A DNA stretch of 64,000 nt, taken from assembly GCA_024138025.1 (NCBI GenBank), contig JAMXBD010000825.1, positions 248,001 through 312,000 of the forward strand, in the 5' to 3' direction. Positions 22,075 through 34,927 of the stretch are shown here, piece by piece (positions within the stretch are counted from its first letter, which is position 1; each line of letters opens with the position of its first letter). The DNA comes from Combretum micranthum. Its lineage: Eukaryota > Streptophyta > Magnoliopsida > Myrtales > Combretaceae. The notes under the pieces were generated by a model, which saw only the letters and a list, made by a program, of their open reading frames with translations, did not search any database and was not told the origin of the DNA. A program made the translations under genes and the position numbers.

Positions 22075-25000
22075 TGTGAACCCTGGAAATTTTTCACATT
22101 AGTACGCTACTCTAAAATAGAATGTATGAACTAGTTAGTAAACTTAGAATCCAATAAAAATCTAAGAATAGATCAATGACTTGAATTTAGCTAGGTTAAG
22201 ATCTAAAAGCCGAATAAAGAACTTCTTTGACCCTAATTGATACAAAAAACGATATTTTGTATCTTGAACTGATAATTTAAGATATGATTGAAGGAAACCC
22301 AAATTTTCAAACCCCGAAACTTGTCTTATAAATAGAATAGATAGAAAAATATAGATATAGAGATTAAATGACTACTATTGAACTCAACAATGATTTGAGA
22401 CTAGAACAATGAGTAGTAATGAGCCTATACATGGATTTAAACCCTAAATTCAAGATTCCTAGATAGTATTAAACACTACTAATAAGATTTCATAATAGAT
22501 ATCAAAAACCGAAGATATATAGATAATTTAGCTTATATATCAAAAGCGATATCGAGTAGTTAACCAACTACGCTTATATATAGGAAACGATAACCTATAA
22601 ACCGTTTGGATTATAAATACATAATAAAAACATAAACAGAGGTATAACTAAAGATCTAGACTCCAAATAAATATTTAGATCACACTATTGTTCTAGTTAG
22701 TAAATTCTTAAGCTATTGGAGCCTAAAATAAAAATTGACCTAATAAGCTTAGGAAACCTTAATTACGGGAGATAAAATTCTAAAAAGAATTTATTGCGTA
22801 AACTTTAAACCCAAAGTTGAACTTAATAACAATTTACAAAATTTGTAGAACTCTATACAAATTTTTTGAGATAGAACTCTTGAATAATTGTTATATTTGT
22901 ACCCGTTTAACTTATTAAACTATCCTAAAACTAAGATAATTAACTAACTAAATATTATTATATATTATTTTCTCTAATATTTGGTGCAAATGGGAGAGAA
23001 ATGCGGCAGAAGATCCTCAAAATATGCACAAACGATTTTGTCACGCCCCAAGGATACCTTAGTAGAAGTAAACAAGTCACACTTGAATATTATCACTAAA
23101 TTACTTTCAGAGAATGATAGGTTTTCAAAACAACAGGATCTTTTAGTTGCTTGATAAGAAATGACAAATATGAAAGAAATAAATTAGTGAATAACATTAC
23201 AGAACTATTACAAACCAAGTAGTCTTCCTGAAGTACACAACTGATACATTAGCACTAGTTAAGCTATTCTAATAAAACCTAATCATTAATCCAAAGATAA
23301 CCATAAACTTCTAGCTCCTAGGCTCTTACCGGAACCATACTCCTGGAAGTGACTAACCAGGGTCGTAAAGTAAACCTAAAAAGACTATTGGAGTATGAGC
23401 GAAACCACAGCTCGGTGAATAACCAGACATATTATACATCACACAAGTCATTAGCAAATTATATGCAACGCAAGCACTCAACCATATGCACAGATACAAG
23501 CTTGGATGATCTAGAATCCAAACAGGAAAAAGATTTACGCCCTCTTTTTAAGGGTTGAAGAACCATTACTCCATGACTCATCTGCCCAGGAGAGACTAAG
23601 TACATAGGAGAATCAATTAGGGTTATCACTTTGAATATAATCAATTAAACTGACCATCTCCTGCATTCACCTTAGAAACTCCCTAAGTATTAATCATTTC
23701 AAAGCGATACTACGGGCGGCGTTCTTCGGTGCTACTTAGTTCCCATAGAACCAATGGAACAAAGAAAGCCTTGGAAGAACTAACACATTAGAACAATTAA
23801 GCACTAACAGAGAATCGAAATATTAATACGTAGCAGGCTGTCATCCCAATATATATATGCAATAATGCAGTTCGTGCAATGCATGATCAAATTATTTCAT
23901 TAAGTCAATAGTTCTTATTTAATTTCATGGTGATCATACATTACACACAATCATCATCATACTATTTCACAACATCACATCATTTCATTATCACTTTTAT
24001 AAGAATAGATTAACAATCATACAATCAGACCCAGCATACTTCCAACAAACCATCGTTTGATTATCTTTGCATTATATATTCAACTACTTACAAGCACAAA
24101 CAGTACAATATGACTGAATTACTCACCTGCTCATACTGACTCAGTCGTAATAATCTGTTGGTAGATCCTCTAGTGTTTCAAAGTCACATATTAAGATGAA
24201 TAAAGTATTCATCAATATATTATATAATTAAATTCCTATACGTGACTAGTGTCTTAGACTCGATATTTATCAAGTCTTAGAAGTGACTAATGCTGATTTG
24301 GTGTTATCCTATACTGAATTCAATGTAGAAAATTATATTTATTTATTATTACTTAGTGTCGTCGTATTTCTCTTAATTTATCTCGTATAATTATCTTGTT
24401 ATTTTTAGAAGTCACATTACTCAAATATTTAGCTTATTTCAATTTCCATTCTTACATATTTTATCTATTTAGAACAAATATTTGACTATTTATAACTTTT
24501 ATTAACACTAAATATTTTCTCTTAATTCTAAGGATTTAAGAATTATCAACTAGTAATCACCAAATTCTAAATATTTGTATTTGTTTATCTATCTAATAAA
24601 TTCTATATTAATATATATAATATACTCAGTAGGCTTATGATATATATATATATATATATATAAATTCTGTTTATTTCAAAACTTGCTTCTGTTGAAGAAA
24701 TTTAGGTGTACGCCGGCGCAAAGCCGCCGGCCTTGAAACCCAGGTGCCGGTATAGACTTGGTTTTGTAAATTATTCCGTATTGAGTGCACTGGCTTTGAA
24801 AACTGTCGGCTTTCAACGTACGTCGGTTCTACGCCGTCGGCATAAATCTCCAGATAGCCGGCTTGCACTCATCTTTATGTGAAAATAAATTTTACGTAGC
24901 TTCTGTTCAGTGTAAGCAGTCCCTACACCGCCGCCCTATCCATGTAAGCCGTCGGGGTTGAGTGACTACACTGCCGGCTTTTAGACAGTGTTAGCATTGT

Positions 25001-28000
25001 TCATCATCTTCCTCGATGATCCGATTCTTATTCTTTAAATTTTTAACATTAAAAACATTACTAAACCGTTTGTAAATGTTCCTATATCTTATATATAGTC
25101 ATACAACAACTCTTAACACTTCTACATACATATATACTTAGATCTTGATTCTTAATAAAACATAGTTAGGGTTTCGGATTTTTACCTCGATTGAGCTTGT
25201 CCGATGAAACTCGAAGCTTGAAGTTGTGTTTATTACGTTCCTATAATTATTAGAAGTCAGTTATAATGCTTAGATTTGAAAGAAAATCATTCAAATTACA
25301 TCAACTTACCTTTGAACTCGTATCCAAGGGTTTTTCGTATTATTTTTCTTTAATCCGAACTTGAGTGTTTTGCTTGATTCGATTTATGTTTCCAGGTGGT
25401 TTTGGTTGCTAATTGAGAGTGAATTCGTGTTGGAAGGTTTAGAAATTAATGAGGGTTGTTTGTTTCTTCTTAAAGAGTCTTAAATGTGTACATATATGTA
25501 TGTATATAGAAGAAAGAAGATGAGGCTTGCAGCTGTTTCCTTCAAATTTCCTTCGATTTTTCCTCTCATTTGGCTGTTGTTTTCATGTTAATTAATGAGG
25601 AGTTGAGTTGGTAAATAATGATTGGTGTAGAGGTTGCTTTTGTTGAAAAATTAGGGTGAATTATTGTTCCAAAAACCGGCTTCTCTTCTTCCGTAGCTTT
25701 CCAACTGAATTTCCACCGAAAACATATATATAGTTAATTATTTTAATTTAATTTTAGGATAATTTAACAAGTTATACCGGTACAAATTAGCTAATATTTA
25801 AGAGTTTTTGTATAAAAATATGTTTATAGGAGTATACAAAACACTTAGATTATCAAATAATACAATTTTAAGTTTTATGTATACGTAATTAATTATTCGT
25901 ATAATTTTATCTTCCGCGATTAAAGTTTCTTAAGCTCATTAGGTCAATTTTTATTTTAGGCTTTAATAGCTTCAGAAAACTCGAATTAGAACAATAGCGT
26001 GGTTCGATTATTTATTTGAAGTTCGGATCTTGAGTTATACATCAGTTTATGTTTTCATTGTGTATTTATAATCATAACGGTTCATCTTTAGGTTATCGTT
26101 TTCTGTCTATAAGCGTAGATAATTATTTACTTAATATCGCTTTTGATACAGAAGTTAAACTATATATGTATCTTTAGTTTTGATACCCGTCATGAAATCT
26201 TATTAGTAGCGTTTAATTTTAAATAGGAATCTCGAATTTAGAGTTTAAATCCAAGTCTAAGCTCATTACTACTCATCGTTCTAATCTCGAATTATTACCG
26301 AGTTCAAAGGTGATCATTTAATTTCTATATTCGTATTTTTCTATTTAAACCTATTTGTAAAACAAGTTTCGAGTTTGAGATTTAATTTTCTTTTAATCAT
26401 ATCTTGAATTATTCATTCAAGATACAAAATCTCGTTTTTGGTATCAATTAGGGTTAAAGAAATTCTTTATTCGATTTCCAAATCCTTTATCTAACCAAAT
26501 TCTAGGCATTGATCTATTTTTAGACTTTGATTAGTATCTAAATTTATTAACTAGTTCATACAATCTGTTGTAGGGTACTAATGTGGAAAATTTCCAGGGT
26601 TTGCAGATTTCTTCTTTTCTTTGTCTACAAAGTGTTCAAATTTATCAACAAAACACACTCACAAGCCAATCAAATTCAGCCAAGAGTATAAGCTAATTAA
26701 TACAACACAAAACAGCTACAATTTTAGCAAATTAGAGAAGAAAAAATCGTAGCAAATGACCCTCTCTTCTCCTCCATTTTGTCTATATAACACTTAATAA
26801 TATACACACAAACAAAGAACATTATATACTACAAGCAAGCACTCCAACTCAGTAGCTAAAACAACACCCAAACTACACTATTTTCGTCCAAAACAAACAT
26901 CAAAACCGATCACAACATAACCACAAACTCAACCTCCATCAAAGCTTAACTAAAAGCTTGGAAACAAGAGTTAAGATAAGGTTGAATTTGTTTTTAGCTA
27001 GTTTAAGTGTCAAACTTTGTTCTAAACAATATTTCTGGCTGTCTTAGGACCGAAACAAGCTTTGGAGTGGAGTTTAGAACATCCAAATTCAAATCAAAAA
27101 GGTAAAACTTGCAAAAACCCTAGTCGCACTTTTCCAAATTCTAAAATTAAAGATCAAATACATGTAGATGTGTTATGAGTTGATGTATGTATATATATAT
27201 ATATATATCACATAGGAACACTTAGGAATAATTTGAAAATAATTATAACGTAGAAAATTGAAGAAACACGAATTGGTTCATTGGAGAAGACGATGAACAA
27301 TGTCAACACTGTACTATGCCGGCAGTGTAAACGTTGAATGCCGACGGTTTACGAGGGTAGGCCAGCGGTGTTGAGACAGCTTACACTGGAACAGAAGCTA
27401 CGTAAAATTTATTTTTACGTAACATGAACGAATGCCGGCTAGCTGGGATTATACGCTGGCAGAGTATAGTTCGACATATGAGGGAAAGCTGATGGCTTAC
27501 AAGCCAGTGCAAATGATACGAAATAAAATGTAAAACTTAAGAATGCCAGCATCTGGGTTTCAACATCGGGGACATAGGAGCCGGCGTACAAACTTTTTTT
27601 CCTTATGTAAAATCTGTATTTCACGGACAGATATTTATATAATAATTATAAACATATTATATATATATATATATATGTTAACATAGAATTTACTAAGTAG
27701 AAAAATAAATACAAATATTTAGAATAATAGTACATTTAATACTTGATAGCTTCTAAAACCCTAGAATTATAGGGAAATATTAAGTGTTAATAACAACTAT
27801 AATTATCAAATATTTGTTCTATTTAGATAAATAGATAAGAATGGAAATTGAAATAGGCTAAATTTACGAATAATGTGACTTCTAGAAATGACAAAATAAT
27901 TATGTGAAACAGATTAAGAGAAACACGACGACACTAAGCAATGTTAAACAAATATGAGTTACTATAATAAGTCAAATTAAGAATAACGTAAAAATAGTGT

Positions 28001-29452
28001 TAATAACTACAAAAACTTGATAAATATTAATTTCTCGAATACCAGATATATGTATATAAATATCAAGTAAGACTAAGGCAAGCTACATGAAAATAAAGAT
28101 TAATTTATAATTGTTTTCATAAAACCATTAAATAACCAAAATAAGTAATAGAAATCGAGCTAGATATCAATTTATGACACTAGACACATATAGGAGATTA
28201 GTTATACAATCTATATTATATTGATGAATATTTTATTTATCTCAATAGGTGACTTTGATACCATAGAGGACCTTTCGGCAGATTACTATGATTAAGTCAC
28301 TATGAGCAGGTGAGTAATTCAGTCATATTATACCGTTTGTGCTTGTAATTAGCTGAATATGTAATGCAAAGATAATAATAATATGAATATTTTGATGGAA
28401 ATGTGTTGTGATCTGATTTTATGATTGCTAATCTACCATTACAAAAGTGATAATACAATGGTATGATGATGTGAAGTAGTATGATGATGATTGTGTATAA
28501 TGTATGACCACCATGAAATTGAATAAGAACTATTGACTTATTAAAATAACCTGGTCATGCATTGCATGTACTGCATTATTACATATACAAACGGGTGACA
28601 GCCTGCTACGTATTAATATTTCGGTTATTTGTTAATGCTTGGTTTTTTCTAAAGTGTTAGTTCTTTCAAGATTTTCTTTGTTCCGTCGGTTCTATGGGAA
28701 CTAAGTGGCAACGAAGAACGCCGCCCGTAGTATCGCTTTGAAATGATTAATACTTAGGGAGTTTCTAATGATGGATACAGGAAATGGTCAGTTAAAACTG
28801 TTATTAAATTTAAAGTGATAACCCTAAGATGAGAAATCGTTGATTTTCTTATAAACTTAGTCTATCCTGGGCAGGTAGGTCATAAAGTAAATGTTCTTCA
28901 ACCCTAAAAATAAGGCATAAATCTTTTTTCCTGTTTGGATTCTAGATCATCAAAGCTTGTATCTGAACTTATGTTTGAGTGATTGCATTACATACGATTT
29001 GTTAATAACTTGTTTGATGTGTAATATGTCTGGTTATTCACTGAGCCATGGTTTTGCTCGTACTTCAACAATCTTTTCAGGTTTATGCTTCAACCTTGGT
29101 TAGTTACTTCTAGAAATATGGCTCCGGTAAGGTCTTAAGAGCTGAAAGTCTATGGTTCTTTTTGGGATTAATGGTTTATAATTTTCCTAGAATGGATTAG
29201 ATAGTGTTATCTTATCAGTTATGTATGTAGAGAATTACAAGAAGACCACATGGTTTGTAATAATCTATGATACTTTATGATTAAGATGATAGTTATTTAC
29301 TAATTTATTTCTTACATGTATTTATCATTTCTTATCAAAGCAACTAAAAGATCCTGTTATTTTAGAAAACATGTCACTTTCCGAAGGTAATCTAGTGATA
29401 GTATTCAGGTGTGACTTGTCTACTTCTACTAGGGTACCTTTGGGGCATGACA
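22075..29452 (+). mobile_element. LTR5: long LTR-like copy, split by LTR4
   Basis: It starts TGTGAACCCTGGAAATTTTT and ends GGGGCATGACA. TCATC flanks it on both sides (22070-22074, 29453-29457), a perfect 5-bp duplication. Own sequence is 22075-23038 plus 26611-29452, about 3.8 kb; the rest is LTR4. No open frame, PBS or internal region. It shows TATATAA at 26784-26790, a donor AG/GTAAAA at 27101/27102 and an acceptor ATAG/G at 28248. A donor CAG/GTGAGT follows at 28309/28310. Confidence 0.8.
23039..26605 (-). mobile_element. LTR4: long LTR-like copy nested in LTR5, opposite strand
   Basis: The plus strand begins TGTCACGCCCC and ends GGGTTTGCA, so the element reads TG...CA on the minus strand. 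GATTT flanks it exactly (23034-23038, 26606-26610). It aligns in inverted orientation along its whole length with LTR5, including the block around 23703-23760 versus 28685-28745. It shows TATATA near 25503, a donor AG/GTAAAA at 25185-25186 and a GTGAGT donor at 24121-24126. The matching acceptor AG is mutated to AT. No coding region. Confidence 0.85.
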
Positions 29453-30399
29453 TCATCTCTTCAATAGACGAGTAGCACTGACAAAATTATAGCTCTGGCT
29501 ACAAATTCAATTGAAATCCTTAATACAATATTTGATATGCATAATATTCAATGGCTAAAAAAGATATGTACAATATTCACCTGTTAAAATCATTTACAAT
29601 CACCTATAACAACTTAAACAATCTTATACTCAATCGATCTTCCACCACCAAACAACAATAGCATCAAACTGTAACAATTCAATCAAAACATTAATCCCAT
29701 ACCCAATCATCTACCAATGATATAGTCAAAAAGCTATAAAACACAATATAAGGAATGTTTGCACTATTGTTCAAGTCATTACATGAAAAGTATATACATA
29801 TATAAACAACCATCATAAAAAATAAACATAAAAAATGGTAGTACTGTTGTCTAGATTCACCTAAGTAAGACCCTCTCCCATATCATTTGGCAGTGCCGCA
29901 TACCTCTTATATGGAGCTGGGGGGTGGGGGGGAATGTTGGGGGGTATGAACCTTTGCACATGAGCTCTCAAGCATAGGAGTGCTCAGTTGATGCAAATAC
30001 GAGGATGATGAAGGTTCAGGCTCATCAAGCTAAACATGCGGGAACAAAGCCTCGTCTTTGATATCTCCAGCTCCATCTTAGTCTCACCCTTGCTCCCGAT
30101 CTCATCCCCAATCCTACCTCTCTCTCTAAGGCCTGCGTCTCTATGTCGACTAAAGCTGTAGGGGATCCTCACCACCACTATGATCGACGTGGAATGGTAT
30201 TGGTGGTGGTGGTGGTGGATCATTAAAATCAAGCTCGTTGAACTCATCTGCTACACGGATAACCTCTCGAGCAGTAGTTAGAGTGTCATCTAGAGACATG
30301 TTGGGCACTTGATATATGAAATATGCTTGCAATTACAATAATCACCAAGATCAGGATGCAACGAACATTGAGTAGATCAATGGATGCCATATATAAACA
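29453..30399 (-). other. MULE 3' arm, no clear gene
   Basis: After LTR5 the MULE arm resumes with a palindromic word (ATCTCTTCAATAGACGAG). Short open frames at 29984-30332 include a His-rich and a Pro-rich run from a GGT repeat near 30200; no family is recognised. Confidence 0.4.
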
Positions 30400-31395
30400 T
30401 TGCAACTTTAGTCATGTTTGTTGTACCAATTCCAAACATTACACCTTCATCATAAGATAGAGTCTATATACAAGGATGCAATTCACCAATGGACTAGAAT
30501 GTTTCGCTACTTCAAAGTAACCATGGAACTTTCTTGATTGAGTTTGGTAGGCCACCCTTTTCACTAATTCTTTATATTCTTTACTCTTGGCTTTTATATT
30601 GAAATTGATGGCAACATGTCGAATGCACCAGTACTAAGTCCAGCCTCTGGGCTACACTGCATTCTCCCCCTTAATAGCATTCCTAATACCAACATTGCAG
30701 TCAAATATCAAGCAGATGTTTATTCGGTCCTTGATGACATGTTCCATTAATTTTAGTATGAGCCAACTCTAGTGTCATCTACCCTACAAGAGCATATGCT
30801 AAGGATACTATATGATTTGCCCCATCCACTACCATTGCGAATAAGGAGTTTGTGCTCGTATTTACCATATAAGAAGGTATCATCAATTGTAATCATGATT
30901 CTACAAAGCAGTAACAACCATTGATTATTGCACAAATCATTATATTTAAGTACATTCAACTGTTTATTAACAACATAGTTGTAGTGTTAAAACACTTTTA
31001 TGCAATGTCTAAACACCCATAAAAGTTTGTCATGGAAGATGTGCCCTATAATGTCAGATTCCACAGTCCTCTACTCTACCTTTATTCTCAGATTTGCCTC
31101 TTGAACGATGTTTAATAGATGTGGGATCTTTGCATATGAATCCTCCTACCTACCACGCACCTACTCAATAGCCTCATGCTTCACCTCACAATTTCTCTGG
31201 AGATGGACCCATACCTCAACTCCTTTAAGATGGTTGTTTAAAGATCTTTTGCTCTTACATTTAGAGAATTTCAAACCTCCATTATGATACACATGGACAT
31301 GCTTGGGAGTCTAATTGGGAATGACCCTGTCTAGTGATTTCATCTAAACATGTGTGAGGCCTCTCATATTCGGTGATGTAAAACCATCCCCCATG
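30400..31395 (-). pseudogene. MULE transposase core fragment
   Basis: Reading leftward from 31395: GWFYITEYERPHTCLDEIT continues the N-terminal fragment. IDDTFLYGKYEHKLLI (30753-30959) matches the MULE catalytic-core motif normally written D-G-T-F-L. HVAINFNIKAKSKEYK and VAYQTQSRKFHGYFEVAKH (about 30480-30620) follow. Several in-frame stops. The first core Asp appears as IDDTF, where Gly is usual. Confidence 0.8.
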
Positions 31396-31954
31396 TGATG
31401 TGCATCAATTTACCATTAATTGATATGCAGCAGTTGAAGCAGATGAAAGGCCAACAGTCTTCTCCTCATGACATGATGTCTTTTAGTTTTTAGTCTTTAT
31501 TGTTTATAATTATTACCATATGTCTTTATTAGTAGTTATTGTCAGTCTTTAGTGTCATATCTATTAGTCTTTAATGTCATTTGATTACATTTCGTATTAA
31601 GATAATTAGATATAGAAGTTTTTATCATATATTTTGAGATATTTGAGAGCACTTTTAAGTGTGAAATCCTTTGTGGTGATTTTGAATATTGAGTTTTGAT
31701 TCTATTTATTCTTGAGTTCTTATCAATTCTTGTGTCATATAAAATTATGGTAAACCCTGTTATTAGAGTTTTGTGATTCTTTTAACACTGTGATTAATTT
31801 ATAGATCGTGGTCCCTATCGTTCTATAATCTAATCACAAACCAGTTTAATTTTATTGTCTGTGGATCCTATCGAATAATAATTTTATCCATATCATTTCT
31901 ATAGGAAAACCCTAAAAATTCATATCAAGATTTAACCCCATCAATCTCCCATCA
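31396..31954 (+). repeat. Left LTR of the inverted-LTR element
   Basis: Begins TGATGTGCATCA, ends CCCATCA, and is followed after four bases by a PBS. The inner end reads CATATCAAGATTTAACCCCA. Confidence 0.8.
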
Positions 31955-31958
31955 AATT

Positions 31959-31970
31959 TGGTATCAGAGC
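31959..31970 (+). promoter_or_regulatory. Primer-binding site (initiator-Met tRNA)
   Basis: TGGTATCAGAGC, the standard plant LTR-retrotransposon PBS complementary to the 3' end of initiator-Met tRNA, four bases after the left LTR. Confidence 0.85.
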
Positions 31971-32676
31971 TTACAACGATGGGCCATCGAGTATACAACG
32001 ACGAATATATCTATTGTGATTTTAGGGGAGAACATCATGAGTGGTGGAAAATCATGGGCAGAACAGATGCAGGAATCGGCCATGATGATGAACAACATGA
32101 TGACAAAGATGGATCAAATAATTGCGGTACAAAAACATGTGAATAATCAACCACCACCAATGCTAGTGGCTAAACCACATATGGCACATCCGGGTATAAT
32201 GAATGATAATGGTTATGATGATTGGAATTTAAAGTGTAAATGATGCTTGGGTAGAAGACATATGAAATTCTAATGTTCAAATGATTATGCAGTGAAACTT
32301 GTTAATAGGCTTCCTATAATTGTTAAAGATGATGACATCCTTGAGGTACAACAACAGGAAACTATTGTAATTTATGAAGTAGATGAAATTAAGAGTAAAA
32401 TGCAAAAACAAGAAACCGTTGTAATTATTGAGGAAAATGAAGTTGAGGAACAAATGGAACAACAAGAAATTTTTGTAGTTGAAGAGGAAGTCGGAGAAGA
32501 AAGAGATGAAATCCTTGAAAAGTGTGAAGAGAATGATCAAAAGGAAATTTCTGCCATGAAGCTTGAGACCATATCCCATACTAACTGTTTTGGAGTAGCA
32601 GATGGCTTGGTGTTGATAAATTCGCCTTCTATTATTGTATGTGTTTCGTTTGTTTGGGATGATTCTTATATTAATC
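31971..32676 (+). pseudogene. Gag-like remnant of the inverted-LTR element
   Basis: Open stretches at 32016-32243 (Met-rich EQMQESAMMMNNMMTKMDQI) and 32292-32690. Between them a CX2CX4HX4C zinc knuckle is legible at 32235-32276, but with stops TGA and TAA at two spacer positions. The second stretch is acidic and holds three 54-nt repeats (32346-32507) with ETVVIIEENEVEE-like units. No pol domain remains. Confidence 0.6.
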
Positions 32677-33235
32677 TGATGCGAGCTTGAGGGGATTGAA
32701 TCTTGATATGAATTTTTCGGTTTTTCCTATAGAAATGATATGGATAAAATTATTGTTCGATAGGATCCACGAACAACAAAATTAAACTGGTTTGTAATTA
32801 GATTATAGAATGATAGGGACTGCAATCTATAAATTAATCACAATGTTAAAGGAACCGCAAGACTCTAATAACAAGGTTCACTACAATTCTATATGACACA
32901 AGAATTGATAAGAACTCAAGAATAAAGAGAATCAAAACTCAATATTCAAAATCACCACAAAGAGTTTCACACTTAAAAGTGCTCTCAAATATCTAAAAAA
33001 ATATGACAAAAACTTATATATCTAATTATCTTAATATGAAAGGTAATCAAATGACATTAAAGACTAATAGATATGACATTAAATACTAACAATAACTACT
33101 AATAAAGACGTCTAATAATAATTATAAACAATAAAGACTAAAAACTAAAAGACATCATGTCATGAGGAGAAGATTGTTGGCCTTTTATCTGCTTCAACTG
33201 CTGCATCTTAATTAATGGTAAATTGATGCACATCA
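32677..33235 (-). repeat. Right LTR of the inverted-LTR element (reverse orientation)
   Basis: Reverse complement of the left LTR with scattered substitutions. On the plus strand it starts TGATGCGAGC and ends GATGCACATCA. Shared words include GATATGGATAAAATTATTGT and ATAAGAACTCAAGAATAAA as read on the plus strand. Confidence 0.8.
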
Positions 33236-33240
33236 CCATG

Positions 33241-34235
33241 TTTCTTACATCACGCTCTTAGTCTCCATTTACAACCATTGTTATAGGTATTGGTACATTT
33301 AATTGTCGACAACATTGGGTCGAAGTCCACTACCTTAAAATTATAATGATTTGATTATGCAACATTTCAATTGCTTGTATAAGATGATCTTTACTATCTA
33401 ACCGTATTCCAACCTTAAATTCATCACTGATGCTCCAATTTCCAACACTCACATCTTGCTCACTATCAAAAGCAGTATAGCCACTACCCACATATGCTGT
33501 GAAAAATAGCACTAGCTTTAAGCTCCCTACTGCATCAATATCCATAGGAGCCACAAATGGCACGAACCATTAATCCTGTGTGGTATACGAGTAGTGGTGA
33601 TTTGCTGAGGCAAACTTATCACCCATTCATTTTCATCTTCATCACAATTGTCACTAAGTTTGCTTATTCATGAGTCTTACATTGCATCAGTATCAATCAC
33701 AATACTCTAATGTGGTGCACCCATTTCAAAGTTACTCATTTGGCTCTGGCTACTATCTATTATCTGAGTAGGATTGGGGATCTCATCTGCCAGCCCTTGG
33801 CTTCCAATATTTGCATAGATGTCAATGTTTCCCTCAGGTGCATGTGGCAACTCCTTTTCAAATATCTAAACATATACCGTCATTAAATCTTTTGTGGACA
33901 CGAACATCTCCTGAGTGGCATCATCGTTAGACATCGGAAATCACATCATAATGTGGTATCTTCTCTCAAATGGCAACCCTATGGTATAACTCAACTCGAT
34001 GTGTTGCCTTATCTGTCTTAAGTCAATTACATATCATGGCCAATATTTGCTCATGGGTAGATTTCCTACATGCACTAAGTACAATAATTGGCCGTCTATC
34101 ATAACCAAAACCATCATTCCCTTTGACATTGCTGCCATGAACATGTAGCATAAACTTGGTGTTGTCCATTTCCACCCCTACCCTTGATGAGGATCTGATA
34201 GCGTCAACATTAGAGCTGATCAACTCCAAGTACAA
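33241..34235 (-). pseudogene. MULE transposase N-terminal fragment (MuDR-type)
   Basis: Two open stretches, 34023-34235 and 33330-33563, then an extension to 33241. The second contains DEFKVGIRLDSKDHLIQAIE, the MuDR N-terminal signature, and runs into NGCKWRLRA. The frame is cut at CCATG (33236-33240) by the inverted-LTR element and resumes left of it. Stops and shifts show it is dead. Confidence 0.75.
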
Positions 34236-34440
34236 TAATGAATTTCAAAGAGTTGGAGACCCATTGATTGTAGTTTCAATGATAAAAAGACGAGTTAAGC
34301 AAACCTATGATATAGTTTAGGATACGAATGATTAAAAACTTTAAGAATTGAAGCTGCAAGAGACTGTACGCAGGCCCAACGCCGTCGCCCTTCATTTAGT
34401 TTTTGTGTCTTTTCGAATTTTTTATTTTTATTTTTTTAAT

Positions 34441-34912
34441 TGATGTAGGGATTAATTATAATTAAGTTTTTCAGTTACGTTTTAGTTATGTAACTGTCAC
34501 AATTACTTTTTTTCAGTTACGATTATGTAACTGCCTTGTAATAACCTGTATATTAAGGCTACTATGCGAGATAGACAAATCAAATTACATAATACATTTT
34601 TCTTTGTGAAATACAATTTAAGAGAAATCCTTTCTCTTAGATTTCTTTTGAGAACATGGAATTTTTTCAAAAATTTGAATTCTTTTTGAGTTCATCATTA
34701 GACCAAGATTCTAGGTCGGTATATCCAATAGGGTCGCAATTATCATATCAAGGTTCTTTGGGCTACTCAACTATAGGGTCGAGGTTAATTCCGTCTTATC
34801 ATACCAAGGTTCGTGGAGTTTTAGATCCAGATCTAAATATTTCCTTGGGTCAAGGTCCATCTTCTTGTTCTTAGAGTCTGAGAAATTCAAGATCCGTGTC
34901 GAGCACGTATCA
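34441..34912 (+). repeat. LTR of a truncated gypsy element
   Basis: TGATGTAGGG...ACGTATCA, 472 bp, directly followed by a PBS. The 3' LTR is absent, so the element is truncated. Confidence 0.6.
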
Positions 34913-34915
34913 GAT

Positions 34916-34927
34916 TGGTATCAAAGC
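34916..34927 (+). promoter_or_regulatory. Primer-binding site, one mismatch
   Basis: TGGTATCAAAGC, one base from the initiator-Met PBS, four bases downstream of the LTR end. Confidence 0.7.

Larger units (their letters stand above)
31396..33235. mobile_element. Retroelement with inverted LTRs, inserted in the MULE transposase
   Basis: CCATG flanks both sides (31391-31395, 33236-33240) and interrupts the MULE frame exactly. The left LTR is 31396-31954 (TGATG...CATCA, 559 bp). The right copy is 32677-33235, also 559 bp, but reverse-complemented. Between them lie an initiator-Met PBS and decayed gag-like coding sequence (722 bp). A normal retroelement has direct LTRs; here both outer ends are the same (U3) end. 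A polypurine tract next to the right LTR was not seen. Confidence 0.8.

Noticed and set aside
27188..27208. AT microsatellites (also 24643-24662 and 27659-27677) as signals of interest
   Set aside because: Simple AT repeats in AT-rich LTRs, partly mirrored only because LTR4 and LTR5 are homologous.
32277..32579. 100-codon minus-strand frame in the inverted-LTR core
   Set aside because: It is the antisense shadow of the acidic repeat protein; its Phe/Leu bias is the complement of Glu/Lys codons.
31396..33235. Two independent solo LTR insertions in opposite orientation
   Set aside because: Only one duplication (CCATG) is present, at the outer edges, and a PBS adjoins the left LTR on the inside.
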